The notes: generated by a model from the sequence alone, not told the origin. A stretch of 18,648 nt of DNA from CALFCX01 sp964603025 (GCA_964603025.1 CAZRTO010000026.1:1-18648); one strand, 5' to 3'; shown: positions 1-7,311, counted from the stretch's first letter. Program-made: numbers and translations.

Positions 1-52
1 GATGTTCGCGGACACTGCCCGCGTCAGATGGATGCACCTGGGAGGCAGATAA
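1..52 (+). CDS. possible 3' end of an upstream gene (partial)
   Basis: The frame starting at base 2 reads to a TAA at 50-52 that abuts the GTG start of the next gene. The visible tail is only 16 residues, ending MHLGGR, so no family can be assigned. A stop directly against a start would fit an operon, but any frame has a first start somewhere after a stop, so this is weak evidence. The purine-rich GGAGG at 41-45 lies inside this tail and serves the next gene. Confidence 0.25.
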   Translation, partial: MFADTARVRWMHLGGR

Positions 53-1039
53 GTGGGCAACATAAGAGTCCTGGGAAATACGCCGTTATTCAGACAGCAG
101 CTTCAGATACAAGGCAATACCGCGGCGTTCAGAGCTCTTGCATTGAGCGAAAGGACGGCACTAAAAGCCTTTGAAATAATGGGCCAGGTCCGCCCGCAGC
201 TTACTGAGCTTACTATAAACTCGAAACAGGCGCCATGCGACTGGGTCACCAAGGCCGACACTTCGATACAGGCAGAACAGATAAAGAATATTCTTGCCGA
301 ATTCCCGGAGCATAAGATGATCGCGGAAGAGGAGCATGACGACAGCTTAAGTGCCGATGCCTCTGACAGGGATATCTGGTATCTGGACGGCGTTGACGGA
401 ACCGCCGCTTTTGCTAGAAAGACGGAGAACGTATTCGGACAGATGGACTATCTGTTGCCCGGTTTCGTGCAGTTTGGCATGCAAATGGCGTATCTCCATG
501 ACGGGATCCCTGTGTATTCGGTGTTTGCTGCCCCGGAAATGGATATTGACGGTCTGGGTTATTCCATATTTGAAGCTGTCGACGGCATTGAAGGCGCATT
601 TTTGAACGGGAACAGAATATCTTTCTCGGCTGTCGGGCCTTTGAGCGATTCCATATCATTTATTTCTTTGAGAGGAGAGCCCAGTGAAACAGAACTAAGA
701 GAGCATCTCATCAGCCGGGGTGTTACCGGCAGGTGTGTGACCAGATCGGTCTCTACGGGATCGGAATTCGCACTGTTATTACAGCGACCTCCGGCCCTGG
801 ACCGTTTTAATCTGGTAGTTACCGAAAGGGAAAAGCCGTGGGACCTCATGCCCGGAGCATTTTTGATCGAGAAGGCGGGCGGCGGCATAAGGTTTCTGGA
901 CGGGACCGGTGTTTTTCCGTTCAATCTTGACTGCTTAGGCGCTGACGGCAGGTCTCAGCCTGTTGCGGCGGCTTCGCTTTCGAACCTGTCTTTTGTTCTG
1001 AGCTTGGTGAAAGAATTCAGTACAGGGCGATCCTTCTAA
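53..1039 (+). CDS. inositol-monophosphatase-family (IMPase/CysQ-like) sugar-phosphate phosphatase
   Basis: Predicted Mg-dependent phosphomonoesterase of the inositol monophosphatase fold, 328 residues. Seen in the sequence: the acidic EEE at 92-94, the metal-binding motif WYLDGVDGT at 109-117 (family W-x-x-D-x-x-DGT) and the C-terminal WDLMPGAFLIEKAGG from about residue 263 (family WD-x-x-x-G-x-x-L-x-x-E-AGG). All three metal-site motifs are present, so the enzyme is probably active. The substrate cannot be read off: inositol phosphate, 3'-phosphoadenosine phosphate and histidinol phosphate enzymes share these motifs. The GTG start at 53 is chosen because GGAGG lies 7 bases upstream. It gives an N-terminal extension of about 30 residues before the usual first helix, so a later start is possible. 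Its last 23 bases overlap the end of the convergent DUF2344 gene. Confidence 0.8.
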   Translation: MGNIRVLGNTPLFRQQLQIQGNTAAFRALALSERTALKAFEIMGQVRPQLTELTINSKQAPCDWVTKADTSIQAEQIKNILAEFPEHKMIAEEEHDDSLSADASDRDIWYLDGVDGTAAFARKTENVFGQMDYLLPGFVQFGMQMAYLHDGIPVYSVFAAPEMDIDGLGYSIFEAVDGIEGAFLNGNRISFSAVGPLSDSISFISLRGEPSETELREHLISRGVTGRCVTRSVSTGSEFALLLQRPPALDRFNLVVTEREKPWDLMPGAFLIEKAGGGIRFLDGTGVFPFNLDCLGADGRSQPVAAASLSNLSFVLSLVKEFSTGRSF

Positions 1040-1601
1040 ACTCCGGACTCGCTTTTTCTCCAAAAAGACCGATCAGCTCCTGGGCCTTGAGCGACCCGAA
1101 ATTATCGCATTGTACCGCTATTGCCAAAGTATCCCCGTTTTGCGCGATCTCTCTTATCATGGGCCTTATGTTCAATTCTTTATCTTTGCGTCTGGCCGTG
1201 ATCTCGCGGGACGCAAGGATCTCTTTTATACGTTCTTTAAGGTCGCCTAGAGCTTTTGTCGTATAAGCCGCGGTCCTTATTTCCGCGGTCAGGGAAGCTT
1301 TTGCCAAAAAGACGTTCACGGCTTCCGTTATCTCAATGCCGGGAGGGAGAATATCGTTAAGCCGTTCTTTTACGACCAGGGGGTTCGTCCATCTTTCCAG
1401 ATATATATCAAGATACTCGCACTCTGAACTAAATCCCAGCGGCAGCGGCGGACCGAACGACAGCTTTTGCCTAGGATTGAAACCTTCGGAATATGCCGCG
1501 GGCAGATCTGTCCTTCGAATAGCGCGCTCCCACAGTCGCACCATGTCGAGATGGCCGATAAAAGGCAGTTCCTTTTTATATTTAATTCTTACTCTTTGCA
1601 T
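1017..1601 (-). CDS. DUF2344 (TIGR03936-type) protein, radical SAM partner
   Basis: About 194 residues from the ATG at 1599-1601, beginning MQRVRIKYKKELPFIGHLD. This is the typical start of DUF2344 proteins, whose hallmark is 'Y...G..KFIGHLD' followed by 'SEGFNPRQKLSFGPPLPLG', also seen here (about residues 38-57). An upstream ATG at 1658 stays open but would add residues encoded by a palindromic repeat, so it is rejected. In other bacteria this domain is often fused to, or directly downstream of, a B12-binding-type radical SAM protein. Here the two are separate genes overlapping by 13 bases, with the start lying inside the 3' end of the radical SAM gene. Molecular function is not established for the family. 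The 3' end overlaps the convergent phosphatase gene by 23 bases. Confidence 0.85.
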   Translation of the reverse strand: MQRVRIKYKKELPFIGHLDMVRLWERAIRRTDLPAAYSEGFNPRQKLSFGPPLPLGFSSECEYLDIYLERWTNPLVVKERLNDILPPGIEITEAVNVFLAKASLTAEIRTAAYTTKALGDLKERIKEILASREITARRKDKELNIRPMIREIAQNGDTLAIAVQCDNFGSLKAQELIGLFGEKASPEFRRIALY

Positions 1602-3187
1602 TTTATGATCGTTGAGGGCGGCTCTAGAGTCGCCCCTACTGCAATTGCCGCCTCCCATTTGGAAAAGTCAAAGTGCTCGGCCCAATTGTCGAACTTGCAT
1701 CCCGACCTGAACGCTTTCAGCAAAATTTTTCCGGTCTCCCTGCCGCCTGTGGAAAGAAGTCCTTCGATCGTGCTCATTCCTCTGTCGTGCCATTTCAACT
1801 CTATGCTTTTATGCCTCAAATTCTCTTTTAGACGGTCCTGTTTCTTTTTTATGGTCTCAAGATCGATCATCTTTTCGGTTTCGAACGGAGTGTTCTTTTT
1901 GGGGATGAACGTAGAGACGTTCACGACGATCTTTGCCCTCGAGCTTATAGCTCTGGCTTCTTTTATCAATGTATACGCCAGGTCCACTATGCCGTTAATG
2001 TCCTCGTCGGTCTCGGTGGGAAGACCTATCATAAAGTAGAGCTTGATACGGTTGGATCCGCTTTTCACGGCCGTCTTTACGGAATTTACTATCTTTTCTT
2101 CCGTAAGGTCCTTGCATATAAGGTCCCTCAATCTCTGGGTGCCGGCTTCCGGGGCGATAGTGAACCCTGACTGCCTCACCGATAAGACGTCCCTGGCCGT
2201 TTGTTCGCTCAAGGTATCGGCTCTGAGCGATGGAAGAGAAAGCGATATCTTTTTAGGCGCGAAGGTCCTGCCAAGCTCAGACGCTACTTCGTTAAGATGC
2301 GGGTAATCGCTGCTTGAAAGGGAGACCAGCGACACCTCCTCAAAGCCGGTGTTCCGCACGGTCTGTTTTGCGATCTCTATCACCTTTTCCGGCTTTAATG
2401 TCCTTACCGGCTTATTGACCGCCCCGGCCTGGCAGAACTTGCATCTTCTCGGACAGCCTCTCATTATCTCTATCGTCGCGCGGTCGTGTACTATTTCAAT
2501 GAACGGGACGATAGGGGATGTAGGATAATCAATGGTATTTATGTCTTCTACGATACGGCGTTTGACTTTATTGAATTCGTTAAAATTTGGGACGTAGACA
2601 CCTTCTATTTTCGCCAGAGATTGGAGAAGGACATTTCGTGAAATGTCCTTACAATGATTATAAGTATCCGCAATTTCCAAGATCACTTCTTCCCCGTCGC
2701 CGATGACGAACGCGTCTATGAAATCTGCCAGCGGCTCGGGATTGTTGGTGCAGGCGCCTCCGGCTATTATCAAGGGGCAGGACCCATCCCGTTCGGACCC
2801 GTTGATAGGGATGTGTGACAGTTCAAGCATGTTTAGGATGTTAGTGTAAGTCAGTTCGTTTTGTGCCGAGAATCCGACCACGTCGAAATCTTTTACCGGG
2901 GTCCAGCTCTCCAGCGAGAATAAAGGAAGAGAGTTCTCTCTCATCTTATCTTCCATATCCGTCCAGGGGGCATAGAACCTTTCAGCCACGATATCGGCGC
3001 GAGTATTGAGTATGTGGTAAAGTATCTGGAGTCCCAGGTTGGACATGCCGATCTCGTAGGCATCCGGATAGGCGAGGGCGAACTTTATCTTTTTATCATG
3101 CGGCTTATGTATTGAGTTAAGTTCATTGCCTATGTATCTGCCGGGTTTTGTTACCAGGGGCAGTATTTTCTCGATCTTGTCGCGCAT
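1589..3187 (-). CDS. B12-binding-type radical SAM protein (TIGR03960-like), C-terminus apparently truncated
   Basis: 532 residues. The N-terminal half has the cobalamin-binding-like region of the family (YPDAYEIGMSNLGLQILYHIL at about 40-60, FVIGDGEEVILEI at about 160-172). The radical SAM core follows with CPRRCKFC (Cys245, Cys249, Cys252), binding a 4Fe-4S cluster and SAM. The biochemical role of this widespread family is not known; it regularly travels with DUF2344, as here. From memory, relatives run on after the FDNWAEHFDFSKW segment with a further conserved C-terminal stretch. Here that segment is followed within about 20 residues by a stop, and the last residues (VGATLEPPS) are encoded by a palindromic repeat. 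A second palindrome at 2627-2650 encodes residues about 180-187. No Shine-Dalgarno is seen. A weak pair (plus-strand 3213-3218 and 3191-3196, spacing 16) would give a leaderless message. Confidence 0.85.
   Translation of the reverse strand: MRDKIEKILPLVTKPGRYIGNELNSIHKPHDKKIKFALAYPDAYEIGMSNLGLQILYHILNTRADIVAERFYAPWTDMEDKMRENSLPLFSLESWTPVKDFDVVGFSAQNELTYTNILNMLELSHIPINGSERDGSCPLIIAGGACTNNPEPLADFIDAFVIGDGEEVILEIADTYNHCKDISRNVLLQSLAKIEGVYVPNFNEFNKVKRRIVEDINTIDYPTSPIVPFIEIVHDRATIEIMRGCPRRCKFCQAGAVNKPVRTLKPEKVIEIAKQTVRNTGFEEVSLVSLSSSDYPHLNEVASELGRTFAPKKISLSLPSLRADTLSEQTARDVLSVRQSGFTIAPEAGTQRLRDLICKDLTEEKIVNSVKTAVKSGSNRIKLYFMIGLPTETDEDINGIVDLAYTLIKEARAISSRAKIVVNVSTFIPKKNTPFETEKMIDLETIKKKQDRLKENLRHKSIELKWHDRGMSTIEGLLSTGGRETGKILLKAFRSGCKFDNWAEHFDFSKWEAAIAVGATLEPPSTIIKCKE
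1614..1638. repeat. decayed palindromic repeat at the radical SAM 3' end
   Basis: Inverted repeat centred between 1625 and 1626 (CTCT/AGAG). The outer arms GGGCG (1616-1620) and CGCCC (1631-1635) pair after one mismatch at 1621/1630. The right end, CGCCCCTAC (1631-1639), shares its CCCCTAC terminus with the perfect palindrome at 3226-3254; the left end has drifted. It encodes the last residues of the radical SAM protein and lies just upstream of the DUF2344 start. Family membership is inferred from the shared terminus only. Confidence 0.6.
2627..2650. repeat. perfect palindrome inside the radical SAM gene
   Basis: Eleven-base arms AAGGACATTTC (2627-2637) and GAAATGTCCTT (2640-2650) are separated by GT. 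It is read through in frame as KDISRNVL (residues about 180-187). The segment falls in the variable linker between the B12-like region and the GVYVP motif that leads to the radical SAM core. Such a long perfect dyad is not expected from coding constraint, so an inserted REP-like element is the likeliest explanation. Confidence 0.65.
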
Positions 3188-3225
3188 ACAATAATGTTAT
3201 CACTGTTTTGCGGTTCAATAATGAC

Positions 3226-3254
3226 GTAGGGGTGGGTTTCAAACCCACCCCTAC
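3226..3254. repeat. perfect 29-bp palindromic repeat between gdhA and the radical SAM gene
   Basis: Fourteen-base arms 3226-3239 and 3241-3254 are exact reverse complements around a single C at 3240. The termini GTAGGGG/CCCCTAC match the right end of the element at 1614-1638. As RNA the dyad would fold into a GC-rich hairpin. No T-run follows on either strand, so it is not a classical terminator, although it could still attenuate read-through from gdhA or protect the upstream message. Confidence 0.8.
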
Positions 3255-3278
3255 CGATGAAAACAAACGGATGGATCG

Positions 3279-4616
3279 TTACACAACTCCCTGGTCTATC
3301 ATGGCGTCGGCAACTTTTACGAACCCGGCGATATTGGCACCGTTCACATAGTTGATGAAACTGCCTTCTTTGCCGTATTTAACGCATGACTCATGGATAT
3401 TTACCATGATTTCGTGAAGTCTCTTGTCGACCTCTTCTCTGCCCCAGGACAGCCTCATGCTGTTCTGGCTCATCTCAAGTCCGCTGGTCGCCACTCCTCC
3501 GGCATTAGCGGCTTTTCCGGGGCCGTAAAGTATCTTTGCGTTAAGGAATACCTCGACGGCTTCCGGGGTCGACGGCATGTTGGCGCCTTCGGACACGCAT
3601 ATGCAGCCGTTCTTAACGAGGGTCTTTGCATCGCTTTCGTCGATCTCGTTCTGGGTGGCGGATGGGAAAGCTATATCGCATTTTTCTACCCACGGCCTTT
3701 TCCCTTCCACGAACTTGCAATTGAACTTGTCGGCATACTCTTTTATTCTGCCTCTTTTTACGTTCTTAAGTTCCATGACAAAAGCGAGCTTTTTTTCATC
3801 TATTCCTTCAGGGTCATGAACATAGCCGCTCGAATCAGACAAGGTTACGCATTTTCCGCCCAGCTGTGTGACCTTTTCAACTGTGTATTGAGCTACATTG
3901 CCTGAGCCGGAGACCGCGCATATCTTACCCTTTAGGGATTCTCCGCGGGTTTTGAGCATTTCCTGGGCGAAATAAACACATCCGTAGCCGGTGGCTTCGG
4001 GCCTGATCAGGCTTCCGCCCCAGTTAAGTCCCTTGCCGGTGAGTACTCCGGTGAACTCATTCCTTAATCTTTTGTACTGGCCGAACATGAACCCTATTTC
4101 CCTGCCGCCTACGCCGATATCGCCGGCCGGGACGTCGGTGTTGGGTCCAATATGCCTTTGAAGTTCGGTCATAAAGCTCTGGCAGAAGCGCATTACTTCA
4201 TTATCGGATTTTCCTTTTGGATCAAAGTCCGATCCGCCTTTGCCGCCGCCCATCGGCAGGGTCGTGAGGCTGTTCTTGAATACCTGCTCAAAGGCCAGGA
4301 ATTTCAGAATGCCCAGATTGACGCTCGGATGGAACCTGAGGCCCCCTTTGTATGGCCCGATGGCGCTGTTCATCTCGATCCTGAATCCCCTGTTGACCTG
4401 CACATTGCCTTTATCGTCCGTCCACGGCACGCGGAATAATATCACTCTTTCGGGTTCAACGATCCTTTCAAGGATATTGGCGTTTTGATATTTCGGGTTC
4501 TTTTCAATATAAGGGAATATGGATTCTACGACCTCTTGAACTGCCTGGTGGAACTCAAGCTCGCCGGCATTCTTTTCGCGGACCTTTTTCATGAACTCTT
4601 CGATCTTTTTGGACAT
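3279..4616 (-). CDS. gdhA: glutamate dehydrogenase (hexameric, probably NADP-dependent)
   Basis: Cytosolic enzyme joining ammonium and 2-oxoglutarate to glutamate (reversible), at the junction of nitrogen and carbon metabolism. 445 residues, the usual size for the small hexameric class. Seen: the substrate/catalytic segment PMGGGKGGSDFDP with Lys126, DVPAGDIGVGGREIGFMFGQY at about 161-181, and the Rossmann dinucleotide loop VSGSGNVAQY at about 235-244. NADP preference is inferred from overall similarity to the GdhA class, not from a decisive residue. The ATG at 4614-4616 is chosen because an AAGGAGG sits 6 bases upstream; a longer frame back to 4643 has no ribosome site. The leader holds a small hairpin (4634-4649) and an extended -10 at 4712-4720. 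gdhA lies between leuS and the radical SAM gene on the same strand. The nearby rpoN/ntrC genes make nitrogen control conceivable, but no sigma54 site is seen upstream. Confidence 0.95.
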   Translation of the reverse strand: MSKKIEEFMKKVREKNAGELEFHQAVQEVVESIFPYIEKNPKYQNANILERIVEPERVILFRVPWTDDKGNVQVNRGFRIEMNSAIGPYKGGLRFHPSVNLGILKFLAFEQVFKNSLTTLPMGGGKGGSDFDPKGKSDNEVMRFCQSFMTELQRHIGPNTDVPAGDIGVGGREIGFMFGQYKRLRNEFTGVLTGKGLNWGGSLIRPEATGYGCVYFAQEMLKTRGESLKGKICAVSGSGNVAQYTVEKVTQLGGKCVTLSDSSGYVHDPEGIDEKKLAFVMELKNVKRGRIKEYADKFNCKFVEGKRPWVEKCDIAFPSATQNEIDESDAKTLVKNGCICVSEGANMPSTPEAVEVFLNAKILYGPGKAANAGGVATSGLEMSQNSMRLSWGREEVDKRLHEIMVNIHESCVKYGKEGSFINYVNGANIAGFVKVADAMIDQGVV

Positions 4617-4633
4617 GATAATCCTCCTTGGCC

Positions 4634-4649
4634 TATGCGGCATCGCATA
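4634..4649 (-). promoter_or_regulatory. small hairpin in the gdhA leader
   Basis: TATGCG (4634-4639) and CGCATA (4644-4649) form a perfect six-base stem with a GCAT loop, ending 7 bases upstream of the AAGGAGG ribosome site of gdhA. A second palindrome, GCGGGCCCGC, lies at 4667-4676. Either could affect initiation or message stability. There is no match to a riboswitch I recognise. Confidence 0.3.
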
Positions 4650-4711
4650 AAAATAATGTGTTTTCGGCGGGCCCGCATAACAGCATCGTTACCGGCCTTC
4701 AGCCACATTAG

Positions 4712-4720
4712 ATTTTAGCA
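4712..4720 (-). promoter_or_regulatory. candidate extended -10 promoter of gdhA
   Basis: On the minus strand the bases read TGCTAAAAT, a TGN-extended -10 with one mismatch to TATAAT. No good -35 is visible at the proper distance. The start of transcription would fall near 4705, giving a leader of about 89 bases that contains both small palindromes. Confidence 0.35.
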
Positions 4721-4748
4721 TAATAAGGCGGCAAAAAGGGGGTAGAGG

Positions 4749-7268
4749 CTACTTTGCGACGATGTTCAGGAGACGGCCGCCGGCGAATATTGTCTTGACG
4801 ACGGTTTTGCCGTCCAGAGCCTGTTTTATTTTTTCTCTTTCAAGGGCTATTGAAACAACATCTTTTTCGCCTATGCCGGGACTTGCGCTTATTCTGTCCC
4901 GCAGCTTTCCGTTTATTTGTATCGGGATCTCTATTTCAGTGTCTTTGGCCAGATTCTCATCATGCTTGGGCCATGGCTGAGAGGTGATGGACCCTTCATT
5001 ACCGAGAATTTGCCACAGCTCTTCGCAGATGTGAGGGGCAAAAGGAGACAGCAGGAGCAGGAGTTTTTCCGCGCAGTCCCTGTCGAACTTTTCCGACTGC
5101 ATAATGTTTACCAGCTCCATGATCTTTGCTATCGCCGTATTAAAAGAGAATCTTTCTATGTCTTCCGTCACGCCTTTTATGGTTTTGTGGAGTTTTTTGG
5201 TCACCCCCTCACTCCCGGCCCCTCTCCCGCTTGCGGGAGAGGGGTGGCCGAAGGCCGGGGTGAGGGCTATTAGCCTCCATACCCTTGTCAAGAACCTGTA
5301 GCTGCCTTCAACTCCCGCGTCGCTCCATTCCAGCTCCCTTTCGGGGGGGGAAGCGAACAATATGAACATTCTGGCCGTATCGGCCCCGTACTTTTCGACT
5401 ATATAATCCGGGTCAACAACATTGCCTTTGGACTTACTCATTTTTGCGCCGTCTTTTACGACCATTCCCTGTGTCAAAAGGTTCTTGAACGGCTCATCCA
5501 CAGGGACCAGCCCCAGGTCGTGCAGGACTTTGGTGAAGAACCTTGAATAGAGCAGGTGCAGTATGGCGTGCTCTATACCGCCTATGTACTGATCAACAGG
5601 CATCCAGTACTTCAGGTCTTGGAGGTCAAAAGGTTTTTCCGGATCTTGGGGGTTTATGTAGCGCAAGAAATACCAGGAAGAGCAGTTGAACGTATCAAGC
5701 GTGTCAGTTTCTCTTTTGGCTTTTTCACCGCACTGCGGGCAGGTTGTGTTCACGAATTCTTCGGAAGCTGACAGCGGGGAGCCTCCTTCACCGGTAAATT
5801 TGACGGCATAAGGCAGTTTTACGGGCAGATCTTTTTCCGGGACTGGAACCGCGCCGCATTTTTCACAATAGATCACGGGGATCGGCGCGCCCCAGTACCT
5901 TTGCCGTGATATGAGCCAGTCCCGAAGCTTATAATTAGTTTCTCTTCTGCCGACTTTCTTTTCGATCAGCCAATCGGTTATTGCGCGGATGGCGTCGTTG
6001 GAATTCATCCCGTTAAATTGGGAGGAATTTATCATGATGCCGGGGTCGACGAAGGCACCCTCACCCGGCCTCACCCCGGCCTTCGGCCACCCCTCTCCTA
6101 AAGGAGAGGGGCTGTGAGACAAGGTTTCTTTGCTCCCCCTCTCCTTTAGGAGAGGGGGCTGGGGGGTGAGGCAATTATCGGGTACGATAACTGTCTTTAC
6201 CGGCAATCCGAATTTCTTGGCGAAATCAAAGTCCCTCTGGTCGTGCGCGGGGACGGCCATGACCGCGCCGGTGCCGTATTCCATCAATACATAATCCGAG
6301 GTCCATATGGGTATGCGTTCGTTATTGGCCGGGTTTATCGCGTAGGCACCGGTGAACACCCCGGTCTTTTCATCGGAGATTTCTCTGGAAGATTTTTTTG
6401 CTTCTTTTGTTCTTGCGACATACTCTTTTACGGCAGCGTGCTGGGGAGTCCCATGCGAGAGCTCAAGCGTCATCGGGTTTTCCGGGGCCAGCGTCATATA
6501 TGTGACACCAAAGAGCGTATCCGGCCTTGTGGTGAAAACCTCGAGTATTTTGTCAGAGTTATCTATTTTGAACGAGATCTTTGTCCCTTCGCTTTTGCCT
6601 ATCCAGTTGCGCTGCATTATCTTTACGGAATCAGGCCATCCAGCCAGCTTATCGATGTCGCTCAGCAGCTTGTCCGCATATGCCGTGATCTTAAAGAACC
6701 ATTGTTCAAGATTTTTTTCTTCCACCTTGCTGTCGCAGCGCCAGCACTTGCCTTCTTTGGCCTGTTCGTTGGCCAGTACTGTCTGGCAGGTGCCGCACCA
6801 GTTAATAGCGGCTTTTTTTCTGTAGGCAAGCCCGGCTTTATAAAATTGAAGGAATATCCACTGAGTCCATTTGCAATAATCTTCTTTGCATGTAGTGACC
6901 TCTCTTGACCAGTCGTAGGAGAGTCCGAGCCTTTTCAGCTGTACTCTCATCTGATCGATGCATTTTTCGGTCCAGTCCTTCGGGTGCGACCGGTTCTTTA
7001 TGGCCGCGTTCTCCGCCGGCATACCAAAAGCGTCCCAGCCTATTGGATGGAGTACGTTGAACCCCCGCATTTTTTTGTACCGGGCGACAATGTCTCCTAT
7101 CGCGTAATTCCTGACGTGTCCCATATGAATGGCGCCTGATGGGTATGGGAACATTACGAGGTCGTAGAATTTGGGCTTGTCGCTTTTGTTGGACGTAGCG
7201 TTTATACGGTTTTTTTCCCAGTATTCCTGCCATTTTGTCTCGATCGCGCGAAAATCGTAGTCTGACAT
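4749..7268 (-). CDS. leuS: leucyl-tRNA synthetase with two in-frame palindromic inserts
   Basis: Charges tRNA-Leu; class I synthetase, 839 residues. Seen: HMGH at 48-51 in PYPSGAIHMGHVRNY, the zinc-like CGTC...CWRC cluster near residue 165-185, CP1 editing-domain motifs (TTRPDTLFGVTYM and EYGTGAVMAVPAHDQRDFDF), KMSKS at about 605-609, and the anticodon-binding domain with HKTIKGVTEDIERFSFNTAIAKIMEL. Two stretches are foreign to the family. Residues about 366-403 lie at the end of the editing domain and about 667-687 lie before the anticodon-binding domain; both are encoded by palindromic repeats and sit in loops that vary among LeuRS. The ATG at 7266-7268 is preferred over 7307: it starts with the usual RAIETKWQEYW region, and a near-consensus promoter lies inside the longer frame. 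No Shine-Dalgarno is present, consistent with a nearly leaderless message. A C8 run occurs at 5343-5350. Confidence 0.96.
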   Translation of the reverse strand: MSDYDFRAIETKWQEYWEKNRINATSNKSDKPKFYDLVMFPYPSGAIHMGHVRNYAIGDIVARYKKMRGFNVLHPIGWDAFGMPAENAAIKNRSHPKDWTEKCIDQMRVQLKRLGLSYDWSREVTTCKEDYCKWTQWIFLQFYKAGLAYRKKAAINWCGTCQTVLANEQAKEGKCWRCDSKVEEKNLEQWFFKITAYADKLLSDIDKLAGWPDSVKIMQRNWIGKSEGTKISFKIDNSDKILEVFTTRPDTLFGVTYMTLAPENPMTLELSHGTPQHAAVKEYVARTKEAKKSSREISDEKTGVFTGAYAINPANNERIPIWTSDYVLMEYGTGAVMAVPAHDQRDFDFAKKFGLPVKTVIVPDNCLTPQPPLLKERGSKETLSHSPSPLGEGWPKAGVRPGEGAFVDPGIMINSSQFNGMNSNDAIRAITDWLIEKKVGRRETNYKLRDWLISRQRYWGAPIPVIYCEKCGAVPVPEKDLPVKLPYAVKFTGEGGSPLSASEEFVNTTCPQCGEKAKRETDTLDTFNCSSWYFLRYINPQDPEKPFDLQDLKYWMPVDQYIGGIEHAILHLLYSRFFTKVLHDLGLVPVDEPFKNLLTQGMVVKDGAKMSKSKGNVVDPDYIVEKYGADTARMFILFASPPERELEWSDAGVEGSYRFLTRVWRLIALTPAFGHPSPASGRGAGSEGVTKKLHKTIKGVTEDIERFSFNTAIAKIMELVNIMQSEKFDRDCAEKLLLLLSPFAPHICEELWQILGNEGSITSQPWPKHDENLAKDTEIEIPIQINGKLRDRISASPGIGEKDVVSIALEREKIKQALDGKTVVKTIFAGGRLLNIVAK
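5206..5266. repeat. palindromic element 1 inside leuS
   Basis: About 61 bp bounded by CCCTCAC (5206-5212) and GTGAGGG (5260-5266). It contains a perfect 12-base stem (5219-5230 with 5233-5244, TT centre) and a second small hairpin GGCC-GAA-GGCC (5246-5256). Thirty bases (5236-5265) are the exact reverse complement of 6069-6098 in element 2. It is translated in leuS as roughly LTPAFGHPSPASGRGAGSEG. Confidence 0.9.
6058..6171. repeat. compound palindromic element 2 inside leuS
   Basis: About 114 bp (38 codons) bounded by CCCTCACCC and GGGTGAGGC. It holds the GGCC-TTC-GGCC hairpin (6079-6089) and two CCCCTCTCC/GGAGAGGGG stems: 6090-6099 with 6102-6111, and 6135-6145 with 6148-6158. It looks like two related units fused head to tail. 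Its orientation in leuS is opposite to element 1, yet it stays open, encoding proline/glycine-rich sequence including SPSPLGEGWPKAGVRPGEG. Confidence 0.9.
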
Positions 7269-7278
7269 GTCAAATATT

Positions 7279-7307
7279 ATTATATATGTGCGTGATATAA
7301 TAGTCAA
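7279..7307 (-). promoter_or_regulatory. sigma70-type promoter of leuS, nearly leaderless
   Basis: On the minus strand TTGACT (7302-7307) is separated by exactly 17 bases from TATAAT (7279-7284). Transcription would start near 7272, about four bases before the leuS ATG at 7268. This fits the absence of a ribosome-binding site. Confidence 0.7.
7293..7301 (+). promoter_or_regulatory. extended -10 promoter of trpB
   Basis: TGATATAAT is a perfect TGN-extended -10 hexamer pointing to trpB; no clear -35 is seen, as is usual for extended -10 promoters. It overlaps the spacer of the divergent leuS promoter, so the two polymerases would compete for the same 30 bases. Transcripts would start near 7308, just before the palindromic element. 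Confidence 0.5.
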
Positions 7308-7311
7308 AAAT

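Noticed and set aside
414..924. Minus-strand open frames within the phosphatase gene
   Set aside because: They are shadows of a gene with clear metal-site motifs and have no family features of their own.
1602..1658. Longer N-terminus for the DUF2344 protein from the ATG at 1658
   Set aside because: The extra residues are encoded by the palindromic repeat and do not resemble the family; the ATG at 1601 begins with the standard family sequence.
4742..4756. Terminator at the leuS 3' end (GTAG-AGG-CTAC followed by T on the minus strand)
   Set aside because: The stem has only four pairs, overlaps the stop codon and is preceded by no GC-rich section; too weak to call.
7269..7307. Longer leuS start at 7307
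   Set aside because: The extra 13 residues overlap a near-consensus promoter and are hydrophobic residues not found at LeuRS N-termini.
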